Assembly: GCF_012222305.1 (NCBI RefSeq)
Contig: NZ_CP035730.1
Span: 2,383,501 to 2,447,500, forward strand
Direction: 5' to 3'
Length of the DNA stretch: 64,000 nucleotides
Origin: Sulfolobus sp. S-194
GTDB taxonomy: Archaea; Thermoproteota; Thermoprotei_A; Sulfolobales; Sulfolobaceae
The position numbers and the translations under genes are program-made. The first letter of the stretch is position 1. Every line of letters begins with the position of its first letter. The notes under the pieces are model-generated. The model was not told where the DNA came from. It saw nothing but the letters and a program-made list of their open reading frames with translations, and did no database searches. Shown in pieces: positions 49,790-60,011 of the stretch.

Positions 49790-50608
49790 TTTTTCTTTTG
49801 CTTCTTTTTCATTTTTCGCTAAAACATAGAATATTATCTCATTTCCAGTTCTACATAATTCTTCTTTGAAATTAACAATCATAGTAGGATTGTCAGCAAT
49901 TATAATATTGAAAGCTTTATCTCTAAAAGGAAGAAAGGCTGCATCATATTGTACAATATCAACATAACCACGTAACTTATTAAGACTTAAAGATTTCTTT
50001 AACATATAAAGACCATCAATATTTAAATCTCCTGCTACAACATAACTACATTTTAAAAGTAAGTATAGCGTAAATGCACCATATCCACAAAATGCGTCTA
50101 AAATATATTTATTACATTCTATTTCTTTAGATAATTCTAATCTTTCGTTCGCTAAACTAGGATTTACATAAACTTTAGCAATATCGATAAAGAAATTTAT
50201 ATTGTTTTCTCTATATATAGTAATTGTTTTATATTCGCCTCCGATAAACTTCAGCTCATTTATTCTTAATTTCCCTTCTACTTTTTTTCTTAAAAATATC
50301 GTTTTTACTTTAGGATTTATTTTAAGTATTATTTGACTTAATAGATTTGTGTCTATCTCTCTTTTAGGTGAAATTAATAAAATATCACCAATAAGATAAA
50401 AACTCCTAATTCCTGGTATTAAATCACTTAATTTGGGCGTCCTCTTTTTAATCTTCGAACAATCTACAACTTCATATTTTTCTATTTTTTTACTAGAACT
50501 TAATTCTATATAGATATATTTTCCATCTGTAAAAATTGAAAAAATATCAGATATAAAATTGCTTATAACATCTATCGCATTATTCTTTTCTACCTTTATG
50601 CATATCAT
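49712..50608 (-). CDS. Trm5/TYW2-family tRNA methyltransferase-like protein
   Basis: 298 residues. The family insert is recognisable: [46 protein letters not shown], followed by SAM motif [14 protein letters not shown] and [10 protein letters not shown]. Trm5 makes m1G37 in tRNA; TYW2/Taw2 transfers aminocarboxypropyl from SAM onto the same base. The expected N-L-P catalytic loop is replaced by ADNPTMIV, so the exact activity is uncertain. It starts within the FNR stop (4-nt overlap, ATGA). Confidence 0.75.
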   Translation of the reverse strand: MICIKVEKNNAIDVISNFISDIFSIFTDGKYIYIELSSSKKIEKYEVVDCSKIKKRTPKLSDLIPGIRSFYLIGDILLISPKREIDTNLLSQIILKINPKVKTIFLRKKVEGKLRINELKFIGGEYKTITIYRENNINFFIDIAKVYVNPSLANERLELSKEIECNKYILDAFCGYGAFTLYLLLKCSYVVAGDLNIDGLYMLKKSLSLNKLRGYVDIVQYDAAFLPFRDKAFNIIIADNPTMIVNFKEELCRTGNEIIFYVLAKNEKEAKEKLGGDRWIPVNDYSKDLIIFKGKVRC

Positions 50609-51603
50609 TTTTTGAACTTATCCATTTCAGAACTATGACCAGCGAATAGTGAAGCATTTGGATCAATATATTTCTTTGCAACACTTACAGCAATAGCAGC
50701 TTGCCCAAATCCTACTGCTATTAACGCTAATTTTGGTGCACCTTCTTGTGAAGCAATATCGCCAGCAGCATAAACACCAGGTAAGTTAGTTTCCATTTTT
50801 GCATTAACTATGATATCTCTTCCCTTCATATTTACACCCCACTTTGGCATATTTCCTAAATCTCCTTTGAAACCAATACTGATTATTACAGCATCTACAT
50901 CTAATGTTTTCTCGTCCTTGGTCCTATTATCAAATATTACAGCTTGCGTTACTCTATTTCCGTCTCCTCTAACTTCTTTCAACTCATGCCACGTATAAAC
51001 TGTTGCTACTTGATATAGCTGCTTTACACTTCTCTCATGAGCTCTAAATTGATCTCTTCTATGTATTAATGTCACAGATTTAGCTACTGGAGCTAAAGTT
51101 AATGCCCAATCTACTGCTGAATCTCCACCACCTACTATTAATACCCTCTTACCCTCAAAGTCTTTCTTCCTTCTTACGGTGTAGTAGACTCCCTTGTTTT
51201 CATATTCTATTTCGCCTTTAGCTCCTAATCTTGATGGAGTCATTTTACCTATACCAGCGGCTATAAGAATTGTTTTAGTCTTGAAGGAATTACCTTTGTC
51301 TGTTTTGACAACCCACATATTATCTACTGTTCGTTCAATCATATCTGCCCATTCTTTAATTCTAATATCTGGTGAGAACATCTTTGCTTGCTCAACCAAC
51401 TGTTGCGCTAATTCATATGCTAAAATTCCAGGGAAGCCACCTACATCATATACAATTTTCTCTGGATATAATGATACTAGTTGACCGCCTAGCTCATCTT
51501 GAGCATCTATCAATAATGTTTTCATATCTCTTAATCCTGCATAAAAAGTTCCGAATAGACCTACTGGGCCACCTCCAATTACAACCATATCGTATTCTGT
51601 CAA
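50605..51603 (-). CDS. Ferredoxin/thioredoxin-reductase-like flavoprotein (FNR, YumC type)
   Basis: 332 residues from TTG 51603. FAD-binding [14 protein letters not shown] at the N-terminus, NAD(P)-binding [11 protein letters not shown] in the middle (about 158-168) and [13 protein letters not shown] near the C-terminus. The CxxC redox pair of true thioredoxin reductases is missing, as in YumC-type ferredoxin-NADP+ reductases. TTTAAATA near 51636-51643 is a suitable TATA. TTG 51615 and ATG 51588 are alternative starts. Likely recycles NADPH with ferredoxin. Confidence 0.87.
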   Translation of the reverse strand: MTEYDMVVIGGGPVGLFGTFYAGLRDMKTLLIDAQDELGGQLVSLYPEKIVYDVGGFPGILAYELAQQLVEQAKMFSPDIRIKEWADMIERTVDNMWVVKTDKGNSFKTKTILIAAGIGKMTPSRLGAKGEIEYENKGVYYTVRRKKDFEGKRVLIVGGGDSAVDWALTLAPVAKSVTLIHRRDQFRAHERSVKQLYQVATVYTWHELKEVRGDGNRVTQAVIFDNRTKDEKTLDVDAVIISIGFKGDLGNMPKWGVNMKGRDIIVNAKMETNLPGVYAAGDIASQEGAPKLALIAVGFGQAAIAVSVAKKYIDPNASLFAGHSSEMDKFKK

Positions 51604-51674
51604 AATAATCCCCAATAATCTCCTTTTGCTTATACTATTTAAACCTTAATGTTTATGTTTATATAGGACAAAAA

Positions 51675-52019
51675 ATGAGTATTGATGTATTTATCATTAC
51701 AATTTATTTCCTTGGTTTTATTTTATTAATAAATATATGGTTTAGATACTATAGAAAAATCATAAAAGTAGGAATAGAATATGTTGGAAATGATGCTAAG
51801 CAAGAAAACATAATTCTAAAGCCCAATGAAAAACTTAAGATCAAACTTCATGGCAAAGCAACTATTATAGTATCTGGAGTTAACCCTTGGTTAACTATAA
51901 AATATAATGGTATAAAACAGAAGATATACAAAATAAGATTATTGAACTATATTGGGGAAATAGAACTCATTAATGAAAGTAAAATATTTACCTTATCTGT
52001 AACTATTTTAACAGAATAG
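51675..52019 (+). CDS. Membrane-anchored small protein, unknown
   Basis: 114 residues: one N-terminal membrane helix (VFIITIYFLGFILLINIWF), a basic stretch, then a beta-rich domain (KLKIKLHGKATIIVSGV, LTIKYNGIKQKIY). No family recognised. It is 14 nt ahead of the NAD kinase gene with a ribosome site at the junction, so it belongs to the operon with NAD kinase and Nob1. Confidence 0.65.
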   Translation: MSIDVFIITIYFLGFILLINIWFRYYRKIIKVGIEYVGNDAKQENIILKPNEKLKIKLHGKATIIVSGVNPWLTIKYNGIKQKIYKIRLLNYIGEIELINESKIFTLSVTILTE

Positions 52020-52033
52020 AGGAGAATAATTTA

Positions 52034-52780
52034 ATGAAATTGAAACTATTTACTAAAAACTCTCCTGACGCAATTGAGTTTAGTAAATATGTTAAAAATT
52101 TGGCCGAAAACTTAGGTTTTAAGATAACTGAAAAAGACCCAGATGTGGTTTTAGTAATAGGTGGTGATGGAACCTTATTAAGAGCAGTAAAAGATGGTAT
52201 ACCAATCTTAGGAGTAAAATTTGGAAGACGCTCAGCTTTACTAGATATAAGACCTGAAAACATTAAAGAAGCTCTTGAACTATTACAGAAAAATAAGTAT
52301 ACAATAGAAGAATATCCTATGCTTGAGGCTAAAAGTAGAAATATAAACACAATTGCTTTTAACGAAATAGCTATTTTATTCAACAACCCAGAGACAGTGT
52401 ATGGTAGTGTTAATATAAAAGAAAGAAAAATTCTCTTTGAAGGAGATGGTGTACTTATAGCCACACCACAGGGTAGCTGGGCATGGAGCTATTCAGCAAC
52501 TAGAGTCTTACTCCATAAAGATATTAATGGAATTGAAATAACATTCATAAATCCTATCATTCCAAACATAAAAGCTCTAATAGTTCCTCAAACAGAGACA
52601 ATATTTGTAAAATTGGAAGATAAAGGAAGAACACAAAATGTCAGAGTGATTAGTGATGGAGAAATTGTAGGAAATTTAATAAGTAAAGAAGACGAGGAAT
52701 TAACTATAACTCTCTCTAAAAGAAAAGCAAAAATATTAAGGTTTTTTAACTTAATTGAATTTGATGGATTATTCACATAA
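52034..52780 (+). CDS. ppnK: NAD kinase
   Basis: 248 residues, near the short end for the family. The GGDGTLLRA motif (about 41-49), the NE(I)-type motif FNEIAI and a glycine-rich region LIATPQGSWAWSYSA, which in most NAD kinases reads T-P-T-G-S-T-A-Y. It phosphorylates NAD to NADP. The upstream junction carries gaggaga as ribosome site, and nob1 begins within its last codons. Confidence 0.93.
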   Translation: MKLKLFTKNSPDAIEFSKYVKNLAENLGFKITEKDPDVVLVIGGDGTLLRAVKDGIPILGVKFGRRSALLDIRPENIKEALELLQKNKYTIEEYPMLEAKSRNINTIAFNEIAILFNNPETVYGSVNIKERKILFEGDGVLIATPQGSWAWSYSATRVLLHKDINGIEITFINPIIPNIKALIVPQTETIFVKLEDKGRTQNVRVISDGEIVGNLISKEDEELTITLSKRKAKILRFFNLIEFDGLFT

Positions 52781-53252
52781 AATTGTTTTTGACACTGGAG
52801 CATTTTTAGCTGGTCTGCAAAACTATTATGAAAAAATATACACCAGTACTCTAGTTATAAATGAGATAAAAGATAAAAAATCTAGGGAATTATTAGACCT
52901 TGCAATTATAGCTGGAAAAATAATTATTATGGAACCAGAAGAAAATATCTTTAAAGAAATAAAGAAAATCGCAGAAAAGATTTCTGCTTATAATCTTTCA
53001 AAAACAGATTTAAGTATAGCAGCCCTTGCATATGAACTAAGACCTAGTATAGTTTTCACAGATGATTTGACACTACAAAATCTATTATTAAATCTTGGTA
53101 TAGAATTTAAATCTGTAAAATTAAATATTAGAATTAGAAATAGAAAGAAATACAAATTTATATGCAAATCATGCGGAAAAACATTCAGTAGATCATATTC
53201 TTCGTGTCCATATTGTGGAAATACAATAATAGTAGTTAGTTATAATGAATAA
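52764..53252 (+). CDS. nob1: Nob1 rRNA endonuclease (PIN domain + zinc ribbon)
   Basis: 162 residues from ATG 52764, overlapping NAD kinase by 17 nt. PIN motif FDTGAFLAGL with the first catalytic aspartate, NEIKD (second acidic), KTDLSIAALA and FTDD (third and fourth), then a C-terminal zinc ribbon CKSCGKTF...CPYCG. Nob1 cuts pre-16S rRNA at its mature 3' end. Its presence with Nep1 in the window reflects nearby ribosome-maturation genes, not one operon. Confidence 0.95.
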   Translation: MDYSHKIVFDTGAFLAGLQNYYEKIYTSTLVINEIKDKKSRELLDLAIIAGKIIIMEPEENIFKEIKKIAEKISAYNLSKTDLSIAALAYELRPSIVFTDDLTLQNLLLNLGIEFKSVKLNIRIRNRKKYKFICKSCGKTFSRSYSSCPYCGNTIIVVSYNE

Positions 53253-53350
53253 TATTTTTCTATTCTATTTTTGGATTTCAGAAATTGTATAGATAGGCTT
53301 CAACAATTTCTATTAAAATTAATATACTTATATTAATAAATCAATAATGT

Positions 53351-54250
53351 ATGGATGAGAATGATTTAAAAATCCATCTTATACGGTTTATAAAGAGAAT
53401 AGGTGGAAATTTAAGAATTCTTTCAAGATTATCAAATGTTCCTTTTCCCATCATTACTAAAATATATAAAAAATTACTTTTACAAGATAAATTATCAATT
53501 TTTCCCTTAATAGAAACTGAAAAGATGGGACTAAATAAAGGTGCAATATGGTGTGATAAAACTTCTCTGAAATATGATACAGTAAAACAACTAATGGGGC
53601 CTTTGACAAGTTTGTTTAGAGGAGATCTTGAAGATAACAAATTTCTTCTAATATTTTATACAAATTACGAAAATTATTTAAATTATAGAGATAAACTCTC
53701 TACTGTTCTAGAAGAAATTTCTTCTATCTGTGAAATTTCTTATATTCGCAAATATTATAGGTTTATAAATAATGAAGAATGTTATGATTTTAATAATAAT
53801 ATCTGGAAATGTAATGAAAAAGAAGTATATATCTCTTATGCTTCAGAATCTTTACTGAGTCTTGATAAAAAAGATGTAGAATTAATTGTAAATATTCAAA
53901 CGAATCCTTATGCTTTCCATTTTTATAGTGGTTTAGTTCATTTTAAGCACATTAAGAAATTTGTTAAAGGATTTATGTATACTCTTGGAGACACAAATTA
54001 TTTAGTAACTACAAAAGGTGACTATTTCTACGACTCTCCTTACTTATTATGGGTTGTAGAGCTTGATAATAGCACTTATATATCCCAATATCACGTTGAT
54101 AAAAGCTCGTTAACTAAACTAACGACTGAATTGAAAGACCAGGACATTATAATATCAACTGCAGAGCTGACATTTGCTCATGGTTTCAGTATTCCTTATG
54201 AGATATTTAAATCTAATAAATGGGTTATGCCAAAACTAGTAGTAGAATAG
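53351..54250 (+). CDS. Hypothetical protein; paralogue of 46491-47195
   Basis: 299 residues. N-terminal helix-turn-helix-like part ([34 protein letters not shown]) matches the paralogue's start, and [20 protein letters not shown] fits its next block. The rest is mixed alpha/beta and unrecognised, richer in tyrosine than neighbours. It directly precedes the acyl-CoA synthetase (2-nt gap) on the same strand, so it might regulate or accompany that enzyme. Function unknown. Confidence 0.6.
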   Translation: MDENDLKIHLIRFIKRIGGNLRILSRLSNVPFPIITKIYKKLLLQDKLSIFPLIETEKMGLNKGAIWCDKTSLKYDTVKQLMGPLTSLFRGDLEDNKFLLIFYTNYENYLNYRDKLSTVLEEISSICEISYIRKYYRFINNEECYDFNNNIWKCNEKEVYISYASESLLSLDKKDVELIVNIQTNPYAFHFYSGLVHFKHIKKFVKGFMYTLGDTNYLVTTKGDYFYDSPYLLWVVELDNSTYISQYHVDKSSLTKLTTELKDQDIIISTAELTFAHGFSIPYEIFKSNKWVMPKLVVE

Positions 54251-54252
54251 AT

Positions 54253-55950
54253 ATGGACTATTTCACTCTTTATCAATATTCAATAGAAAAACCAGAAGAA
54301 TATTGGAGTTCTTTTGCTGATAAATTAGAATGGTTCTCTAACTGGAATAGTGTTATAATAAAGGACAAATACATTGCAAAATGGTTTGTTAATGGTAAAA
54401 CTAATATAGCCTATAATTCTGTTAATACACATCAAGGCAAGGCATTAATCTGGTATGGAGAAGACGGGAAAAGAATAGAAATAACCTATGATGAACTAAA
54501 TAGGTTGAGTAGCTCTATTGCAAACTTACTTAAAAAGAGGGGAATCAAAAAAGGTATGAGAGTTGCTATTTATTCTCCTAATTCTATATTAACACTGGCT
54601 TCAATTTTAGGAACAGCCAAAATCGGTGCAATCTATACCCTTATCTTTGCTGGACTAGGTATTGAAGCTATAAAATCTAGACTTAATGATTTTAATCCAG
54701 ATCTTATCATATCATCAAGAAAGACCTTTAGGAGAGGAAAAGAAATACCTCTATTAATAGAAGGAGACATTAATTTTGAAAGAAATGATGAAGATGAAAT
54801 CCGTAGACTTTTAGATAGCGATGAGGTAAAAGTAGAAGAAATAGAAGCTAATGAACCATTAAAAGTAATGTACACTTCTGGTACTACGGGTAAGCCTAAA
54901 GGGGTAATTTTACCTCATGGAGCATGGATGGTAGGAGATTACGCAGTATTTAATTTACTTTTTGGACTAAAAGCTGGTGATAAGGTCTTAACTACTACAG
55001 ACGTCGGTTGGATAACTTTCTCAAGGATAATGTATGGCACTTTGCTTCATGGTTCTACATTTATATTTATGGAAGGAGCTCCAGATTACCCTAAAGATAG
55101 ATTGGTTAAAATAATTGAAGAAGAACAACCAAGAGTACTATTCACTTCTCCAACTTTAATAAGATTATTAATGAAGTATGATATAAAACTTCCAAGACTC
55201 GAATATATTGCAACTGCAGGAGAGATATTTGATGAAAAAAGCTGGGATTACGCATTAAAAACTGCAGATAAGGTTACTGATGTATATGGACAAAGCGAAT
55301 TAGGCTATGTAGTGGGAATACCTTACTCATTGGAGGGTATAAAACCGAAGATCGGGTATGCAGGTGTACCCTTTCCTGGCATAGTCTTAGATACATTAGA
55401 TGACGAGGGAAAAACAGTTAAGAACAAACCAGGTTACCTAGTCGCAAAAACTCCCTTTCCCACTCAGTTTATAGGAATATTAAATAATGAGAAGAAATTC
55501 ACAGAATATTTTGGGAAATTTGGTTTCCATGATACTGGAGATTTAGCGATATTTGATGGAACTTATATAAAGATAGTAGGAAGAGCTGACGATATGATTA
55601 AAGTTGCAGGACATAGAATTACGAGTGGAGAAGTTGAAAGTATAATAGCTACTATTGATGGAGTAAAAGATGTAGCAGTAGTGGGTATTCCAGACGAAAT
55701 TAGAGGTGAAAAACTAGTAATCTTTGTAGTAGGAAAAGTAGATAAAGAGGAAATTAAAAGAAAAGTTCTTGAGTCTTTAGGACCAATTTATGTTATACAT
55801 GATATTTATATAGTAGAAAAATTGCCTAAATCTAGAAGTGGTAAGACTGTAAGAAGAATTTTAAGAGATATAATTTTAAATAAGGAATTTGATGCTTCAA
55901 TACTTGAAGACCCAGAAGTCATAAAGGAGATTAAAGATGAAATTTCATGA
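54253..55950 (+). CDS. AMP-forming acyl-CoA synthetase (acetyl-CoA synthetase-like)
   Basis: 565 residues from ATG 54253; frames opening earlier overlap the upstream stop. Motifs: [12 protein letters not shown] (A3), [11 protein letters not shown] (A5 region), [12 protein letters not shown] (A7), [14 protein letters not shown] (A8) and catalytic lysine at [12 protein letters not shown] (A10). It joins a short acid and CoA through an acyl-AMP; about 80 residues shorter than bacterial Acs. In Sulfolobales such enzymes activate acetate, 3-hydroxypropionate or 4-hydroxybutyrate; which one is unknown. Confidence 0.9.
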   Translation: MDYFTLYQYSIEKPEEYWSSFADKLEWFSNWNSVIIKDKYIAKWFVNGKTNIAYNSVNTHQGKALIWYGEDGKRIEITYDELNRLSSSIANLLKKRGIKKGMRVAIYSPNSILTLASILGTAKIGAIYTLIFAGLGIEAIKSRLNDFNPDLIISSRKTFRRGKEIPLLIEGDINFERNDEDEIRRLLDSDEVKVEEIEANEPLKVMYTSGTTGKPKGVILPHGAWMVGDYAVFNLLFGLKAGDKVLTTTDVGWITFSRIMYGTLLHGSTFIFMEGAPDYPKDRLVKIIEEEQPRVLFTSPTLIRLLMKYDIKLPRLEYIATAGEIFDEKSWDYALKTADKVTDVYGQSELGYVVGIPYSLEGIKPKIGYAGVPFPGIVLDTLDDEGKTVKNKPGYLVAKTPFPTQFIGILNNEKKFTEYFGKFGFHDTGDLAIFDGTYIKIVGRADDMIKVAGHRITSGEVESIIATIDGVKDVAVVGIPDEIRGEKLVIFVVGKVDKEEIKRKVLESLGPIYVIHDIYIVEKLPKSRSGKTVRRILRDIILNKEFDASILEDPEVIKEIKDEIS

Positions 55951-57052
55951 AGACTTTAGAAATTTAGTGCCAATAACAAAAGAGTACGTTTATTTGAATC
56001 ATGCTGCAATATCACCTACGCCTTTACCTATATTATACGAAAGCTTAAGGTATTTACTAGATATTTCAAGATATGGTTCCTTACCTGTAAATGATGAAGA
56101 AAATGATGATTTTTATCACCTTAGGCAAAAGGTCGGAAAATTAGTAAATGCAGAACCTGATACAATATCTTTTATACCAAATACTAGTTTTGGAATAAAT
56201 ATTGTAGCTCACGGTTTAGATCTTAATGCAGGTGACGAAATACTAACTGATAGTTTAGAATTCCCTGCAGTCACTTACCCTTTTTTAAAACTTAAAAAGA
56301 AAAATATAAAAATAGTGATAGTAAAGCCCAGAGTAGAAAATTTTGAAGAGGATTTACTTGCTAGTATAAATAAAAGAACTAGATTAATAGCTATAAGTCA
56401 TGTTAGTTTTAATACCGGAGTAAAATTAGATATAAAGAAAATTTCTAGAGAAGCTAAGTCCATAGGCGCATACATATTAGTTGATGTTATTCAAAGTGCT
56501 GGAGCAACAGAAGTAAACGTAAAAGATTTTGATATAGACTTTGCAGTTGCTGGAGGATATAAATGGTTAATGAGTCCACAAGGATCCGGATTTATCTATG
56601 TTAAAAGAGGATTGATAGAAGATCCACCGTTTTATGGATGGAGATCATCTTCTAATTATCTTGATTTTAATTCAGAGAATTTTATGTTAGAAAAAGGACC
56701 TAGAAGATTTGAGATTGGCACAATAGATGTAGCAGCTAATATAGCCTTAGCGAAGTCATGTGAAATCATATCACAACATAAAGATGAAATATACTCAAGA
56801 ATTCAAGCCCTCACGGATTTTGTCATAAAGTATGCTGAAGAGCAAGGATTAGAGATTATAACTCCTAGAAATAAGAAAGCTGGAATAGTTATAATAAAAG
56901 CAAATAACCCAAAGGAATTTTCAAGAAAATTACTGGAGAAGAAAATTGTAGTATCACCTAGAGGAAATGGAATAAGAATTTCTACTCATTTTTATAACCT
57001 AGAGGATGAAGTGAAAATAGCTATAGATGAAATTAGAAAACTAGCATTTTAG
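55937..57052 (+). CDS. Class V aminotransferase / cysteine desulfurase-like
   Basis: 371 residues. PLP lysine in the motif [16 protein letters not shown] (K about 214), LVDVIQSAG with D and Q of the cofactor site, SHVSFNTG, and an N-terminal [13 protein letters not shown]. These fit the isopenicillin-N epimerase/cysteine desulfurase branch. No conserved Cys in the active-site loop is evident, so a selenocysteine-lyase or aminotransferase role is equally likely. Overlaps the acyl-CoA synthetase by 14 nt. Confidence 0.87.
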   Translation: MKFHEDFRNLVPITKEYVYLNHAAISPTPLPILYESLRYLLDISRYGSLPVNDEENDDFYHLRQKVGKLVNAEPDTISFIPNTSFGINIVAHGLDLNAGDEILTDSLEFPAVTYPFLKLKKKNIKIVIVKPRVENFEEDLLASINKRTRLIAISHVSFNTGVKLDIKKISREAKSIGAYILVDVIQSAGATEVNVKDFDIDFAVAGGYKWLMSPQGSGFIYVKRGLIEDPPFYGWRSSSNYLDFNSENFMLEKGPRRFEIGTIDVAANIALAKSCEIISQHKDEIYSRIQALTDFVIKYAEEQGLEIITPRNKKAGIVIIKANNPKEFSRKLLEKKIVVSPRGNGIRISTHFYNLEDEVKIAIDEIRKLAF

Positions 57053-57379
57053 ATTAATATATAATTCTTCTAGGTCTTCCATGATTCTAACTAGCATTCC
57101 ATAAAGTATTACATCGTCTATCTTATCAATGTTATTAATCATATAAATTATATCTAAAAACTCTTGAATATTATTAGGACTTATCTTACCAGATTTTGCC
57201 AGATCCCAAATTGCTTCCTCATCTCTTTTACCTATACACCTTTCTATCTCATTAATTACATCTTCATATAAACCTCTTATTCCTCTCTTAACTTTTTCCT
57301 TCAATTCCTTGTTACTTATAAATTCTTCTAGATTTACTTTGGTTCCCAACTCAACAAGCCTATAATTATCCCAAAACAC
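57041..57379 (-). CDS. Small helical protein, unknown
   Basis: 112 residues, all helix by composition, with two cysteines (about 49 and 112). Stretch GKRDEEAIWDLAKSGKISPNNIQEFLD is charged and regular. I do not recognise a family. Convergent with the aminotransferase gene by 12 nt and divergent from the CobT-like gene. Confidence 0.55.
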   Translation of the reverse strand: MFWDNYRLVELGTKVNLEEFISNKELKEKVKRGIRGLYEDVINEIERCIGKRDEEAIWDLAKSGKISPNNIQEFLDIIYMINNIDKIDDVILYGMLVRIMEDLEELYINLKC

Positions 57380-57419
57380 GATAAAGCATTAAAAATTTTA
57401 AAAGAAAAAATTACCCAAT

Positions 57420-58457
57420 ATGTCTGTTAAAAATTTCAACGGAGAATTTGATATTCCAGAAAATTCAAAATCTTTATATATTTTAGTTATAGCAACTACA
57501 GACATAAGTTTAATTCCTGGATTAACAGTAGCTGGAGCTACGCCAGAATTAACACATTTTACACCTGCTGCAGATGCAGAATTTCTAGTTAAGGGTAAAT
57601 GCTCAGTTATAAATACTGTTCCAGTTACACCTGAAGGAATTCCAACACCAGCTATTATAACTAGGGCTTCGTTAGAATTTGTAAAAATACCTAAATTCGT
57701 AGTAAACGCTGGTAGTAGAATTAAACCAAATTTACCTTTAATAGATTTAGGAGGAGAACCAGGAGGTGATATTAGAAAAGGTAGTTTAAGAAGAGAAGTT
57801 GCAGAAAGAATCTTAAATAATGGCATAAACCTTGGCGAGGAATTCTCAAATTCTTTTGACTTCCTTATTATAGGTGAATCAATACCTGCCGGAACGACAA
57901 CTGCTATGGCTGTGTTAGCTGGTTTAGGTTATGATACATTTGATAAAGTCAGCTCAGCATCACCAGAGAATCCAAAAGAATTAAAGAAAAAAATAGTTTT
58001 TGAAGCAATAAAAGATATTCCCAATGATTTGATAGGAAAATTAGCTAAACTTTCTGACCCTATGCTCTTAGGAGTTTCTGGTATAGCATTAGGATTTAAA
58101 GGAAAAATATTATTAGCAGGAGGTACTCAGATGACAGCGGCAGCAGCTATAATAAGAGAATTTAATAAAAATAAGCTTAAAGACATCGCAATTGGAACTA
58201 CTAAATGGATAATCAACGATAAGAGTTCTGATATATTAGGTTTAGCCAAGGCGGTGGGAATACCAGTTTTAGCTGCATGGTTAGATTTTACTAATTCTAG
58301 ATTTGAGGGACTAAGAGTTTATGAAAAAGGTTTTGTCAAAGAGGGAGTAGGTGCTGGAGGAGCATCTATATACGCTATGAAAAGAGGAGTTACCAATGAA
58401 CAAATATTAGGAAAAGTAGAAGAAATATATCAAAGAATAACAAGTAATTTAATGTAA
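57420..58457 (+). CDS. CobT-like phosphoribosyltransferase (UPF0284)
   Basis: 345 residues. LGGEPGGDIRKGSL, GESIPAGTTTAMAVL, GKILLAGGTQMTAAAAII and GVGAGGASIYA are the blocks of the archaeal UPF0284 group related to nicotinate-nucleotide:dimethylbenzimidazole phosphoribosyltransferase. It would supply alpha-ribazole phosphate or an analogue for the lower ligand of cobamides, as needed by the B12-dependent mutase; that is family inference. First gene of a four-gene run with overlaps of 1, 4 and about 34 nt. Confidence 0.87.
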   Translation: MSVKNFNGEFDIPENSKSLYILVIATTDISLIPGLTVAGATPELTHFTPAADAEFLVKGKCSVINTVPVTPEGIPTPAIITRASLEFVKIPKFVVNAGSRIKPNLPLIDLGGEPGGDIRKGSLRREVAERILNNGINLGEEFSNSFDFLIIGESIPAGTTTAMAVLAGLGYDTFDKVSSASPENPKELKKKIVFEAIKDIPNDLIGKLAKLSDPMLLGVSGIALGFKGKILLAGGTQMTAAAAIIREFNKNKLKDIAIGTTKWIINDKSSDILGLAKAVGIPVLAAWLDFTNSRFEGLRVYEKGFVKEGVGAGGASIYAMKRGVTNEQILGKVEEIYQRITSNLM

Positions 58458-58771
58458 TGCAGACAGAATTTGATTTTTTGTCAATAAGAGAAAAAATAGT
58501 ATTGCTACTTAAATACTCCGAAAGACCTTTAACAGCAAAAGAGATTAAAAAGAATTTAGGAATTGAAAAAGAGAAAGAAGTATATGAGCACTTATATCAT
58601 ATTGCAAAGTCCTCTAAACATAAAGATTATCAACTAATCGTATATTTACCCTATTGTAGAGATTGTGGATATATTTTTAACTTAGAAATACCTAAGAAAC
58701 CAGGTAAATGCCCAAGATGTAAAAGTGAAAATATTGAACCACCTAAGTTTCTGATTAGGGAGAAAAAATGA
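58457..58771 (+). CDS. HTH plus zinc-ribbon predicted regulator (COG3357-like)
   Basis: 104 residues. A winged helix (about 8-55; ERPLTAKEIKKNLGIEKEKEVYEHLYHI) is followed by a zinc ribbon CRDCG...CPRCKSENIEPPKF, typical of COG3357. It resembles a small archaeal transcription factor or an RNA-associated protein. Translationally coupled to the CobT-like gene (1 nt) and to the HAD gene (4 nt). Confidence 0.85.
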   Translation: MQTEFDFLSIREKIVLLLKYSERPLTAKEIKKNLGIEKEKEVYEHLYHIAKSSKHKDYQLIVYLPYCRDCGYIFNLEIPKKPGKCPRCKSENIEPPKFLIREKK

Positions 58772-59427
58772 GTAAAATCATATTTGTTGATATGGGAGAA
58801 ACCCTAGTAAGCTTCTCACCAAAATTTCATCAGCCTATATATTATTTTCTAGTTAAAAAAGGATATAGGGTCTCAGAGAAAAAGGTATTTAGAACAGTAT
58901 ATAAGTTGCTTGGAAAAGATCACTTTCCTGACCCTATTTTAGGCGGTCTAAGTATATTAGATTATAAAGAACTTTTATCAGAATTAAATATTACTCCTAA
59001 GAAATGCTTATTAGAAGAGTTGAAAAATATTCCCCTATTATCAGATAAATGGGAACTATTTGAGGACTCTGAACCATTTCTCAAAAAGCTAAAAAGTGAT
59101 AATTTTAAAATAATTATGATATCTAATTCTACCAGATTAATTTATAGAATTGTATCTGATCTAGGATTAGATAAATATCTTGACGACATCATAGCCTCAT
59201 GCGATTATGGAATAATGAAGCCACATCCTAGAATTTTTAGAATAGCTATGGAAAAATATGGAAAACCAATACTACATGTAGGGGATGTTTATGAAATTGA
59301 TTATTTAGGAGCTATAAGAGCTGGCATACCTCCTGTACTTTTAGATAGGTTTAATTTTTATGATGATCTAAAAGTTAATAAGGTGAATAATCTATTTCAA
59401 CTTCTAGGATTAATAAAAAATCACTAG
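58768..59427 (+). CDS. HAD-superfamily hydrolase
   Basis: 219 residues. Motif I is FVDMGETLV (D-M-G-E-T, first Asp about 7), motif II IMISNST, motif III K in IMKPHPRIF, motif IV HVGDVYEIDYLGAIRAG. A cap domain of the small helical type lies between. Likely a phosphatase of small phosphorylated metabolites. The GGTGA at 59382-59386 near its end is the ribosome site for the next gene. Confidence 0.87.
   Translation: MSKIIFVDMGETLVSFSPKFHQPIYYFLVKKGYRVSEKKVFRTVYKLLGKDHFPDPILGGLSILDYKELLSELNITPKKCLLEELKNIPLLSDKWELFEDSEPFLKKLKSDNFKIIMISNSTRLIYRIVSDLGLDKYLDDIIASCDYGIMKPHPRIFRIAMEKYGKPILHVGDVYEIDYLGAIRAGIPPVLLDRFNFYDDLKVNKVNNLFQLLGLIKNH
59382..59386 (+). promoter_or_regulatory. Shine-Dalgarno deciding the ATT start of the methyltransferase gene
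   Basis: GGTGA lies 7 nt before the ATT at 59394. GGTG-type sites precede downstream operon genes in this genome (e.g. at rad50 and nurA), so this one marks a start at 59394, where no ATG, GTG or TTG exists. Confidence 0.5.
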
Positions 59428-60011
59428 AGATCTTACTTGAAGAAGTTCCACCTCACCCTAACCCAAAGTACAACCTTGAACAATATATGACTCCTTCTTA
59501 TTTAGCATCTGAGATAATTTGGGCAGCGTATTTACGAGGAGATATTAAAAATAAAGTAGTTGCAGACCTAGGATGCGGTACTGGTAAATTATGTTATGGC
59601 ATTTCTATTTTGGGCGGATATTGTTTATGTATAGACATTGATATAGAAAGCCTAAAAATAGCAAAAGAGTTCTTTGAAGAGAAAGAACTTAACGTGGACG
59701 TAATAAATGCTGACATAAACTACTTACAAATTAAAGCAGATACGGTTATACAGAACCCTCCTTTTGGAGTAGTAAATAAAGGGGCTGACTTATTATTTTT
59801 ATCTAAAGCATTAGATATTTCCAAAACGGTGTACAGTATACACAAATCTAATGAAAAATCAAGAGAGCTTATATATAGATTAGGGAATGAAAAAGGATTC
59901 AGTATTGCTATCTTAACACAAAAGTTCAAAATGAACGCATATTATCCATGGCACAAGAAAAGGCTTCATGAATTTCTAGTTGATATATATTTATTTTCTA
60001 AGTCTAATTAA
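59394..60011 (+). CDS. METTL5/PrmA-like N6-adenine methyltransferase (RNA), probable ATT start
   Basis: About 205 residues. The SAM motif is DLGCGTGKLCYG and the adenine-methylation motif NPPF follows. Conserved residues before the first ATG at 59487 (HPNPKYNLEQY preceding MTP) show that the real start is upstream: LEQY-x-T-P is a hallmark of archaeal METTL5-type enzymes. The frame is open only back to a TAA at 59388-59390 with no ATG/GTG/TTG, but an ATT at 59394 has a well-placed GGTGA. The family methylates an rRNA adenine or similar RNA. It overlaps the HAD gene by 34 nt, convergent with the phosphatase gene by 21 nt. Confidence 0.8.
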   Translation: MSTSRINKKSLEILLEEVPPHPNPKYNLEQYMTPSYLASEIIWAAYLRGDIKNKVVADLGCGTGKLCYGISILGGYCLCIDIDIESLKIAKEFFEEKELNVDVINADINYLQIKADTVIQNPPFGVVNKGADLLFLSKALDISKTVYSIHKSNEKSRELIYRLGNEKGFSIAILTQKFKMNAYYPWHKKRLHEFLVDIYLFSKSN

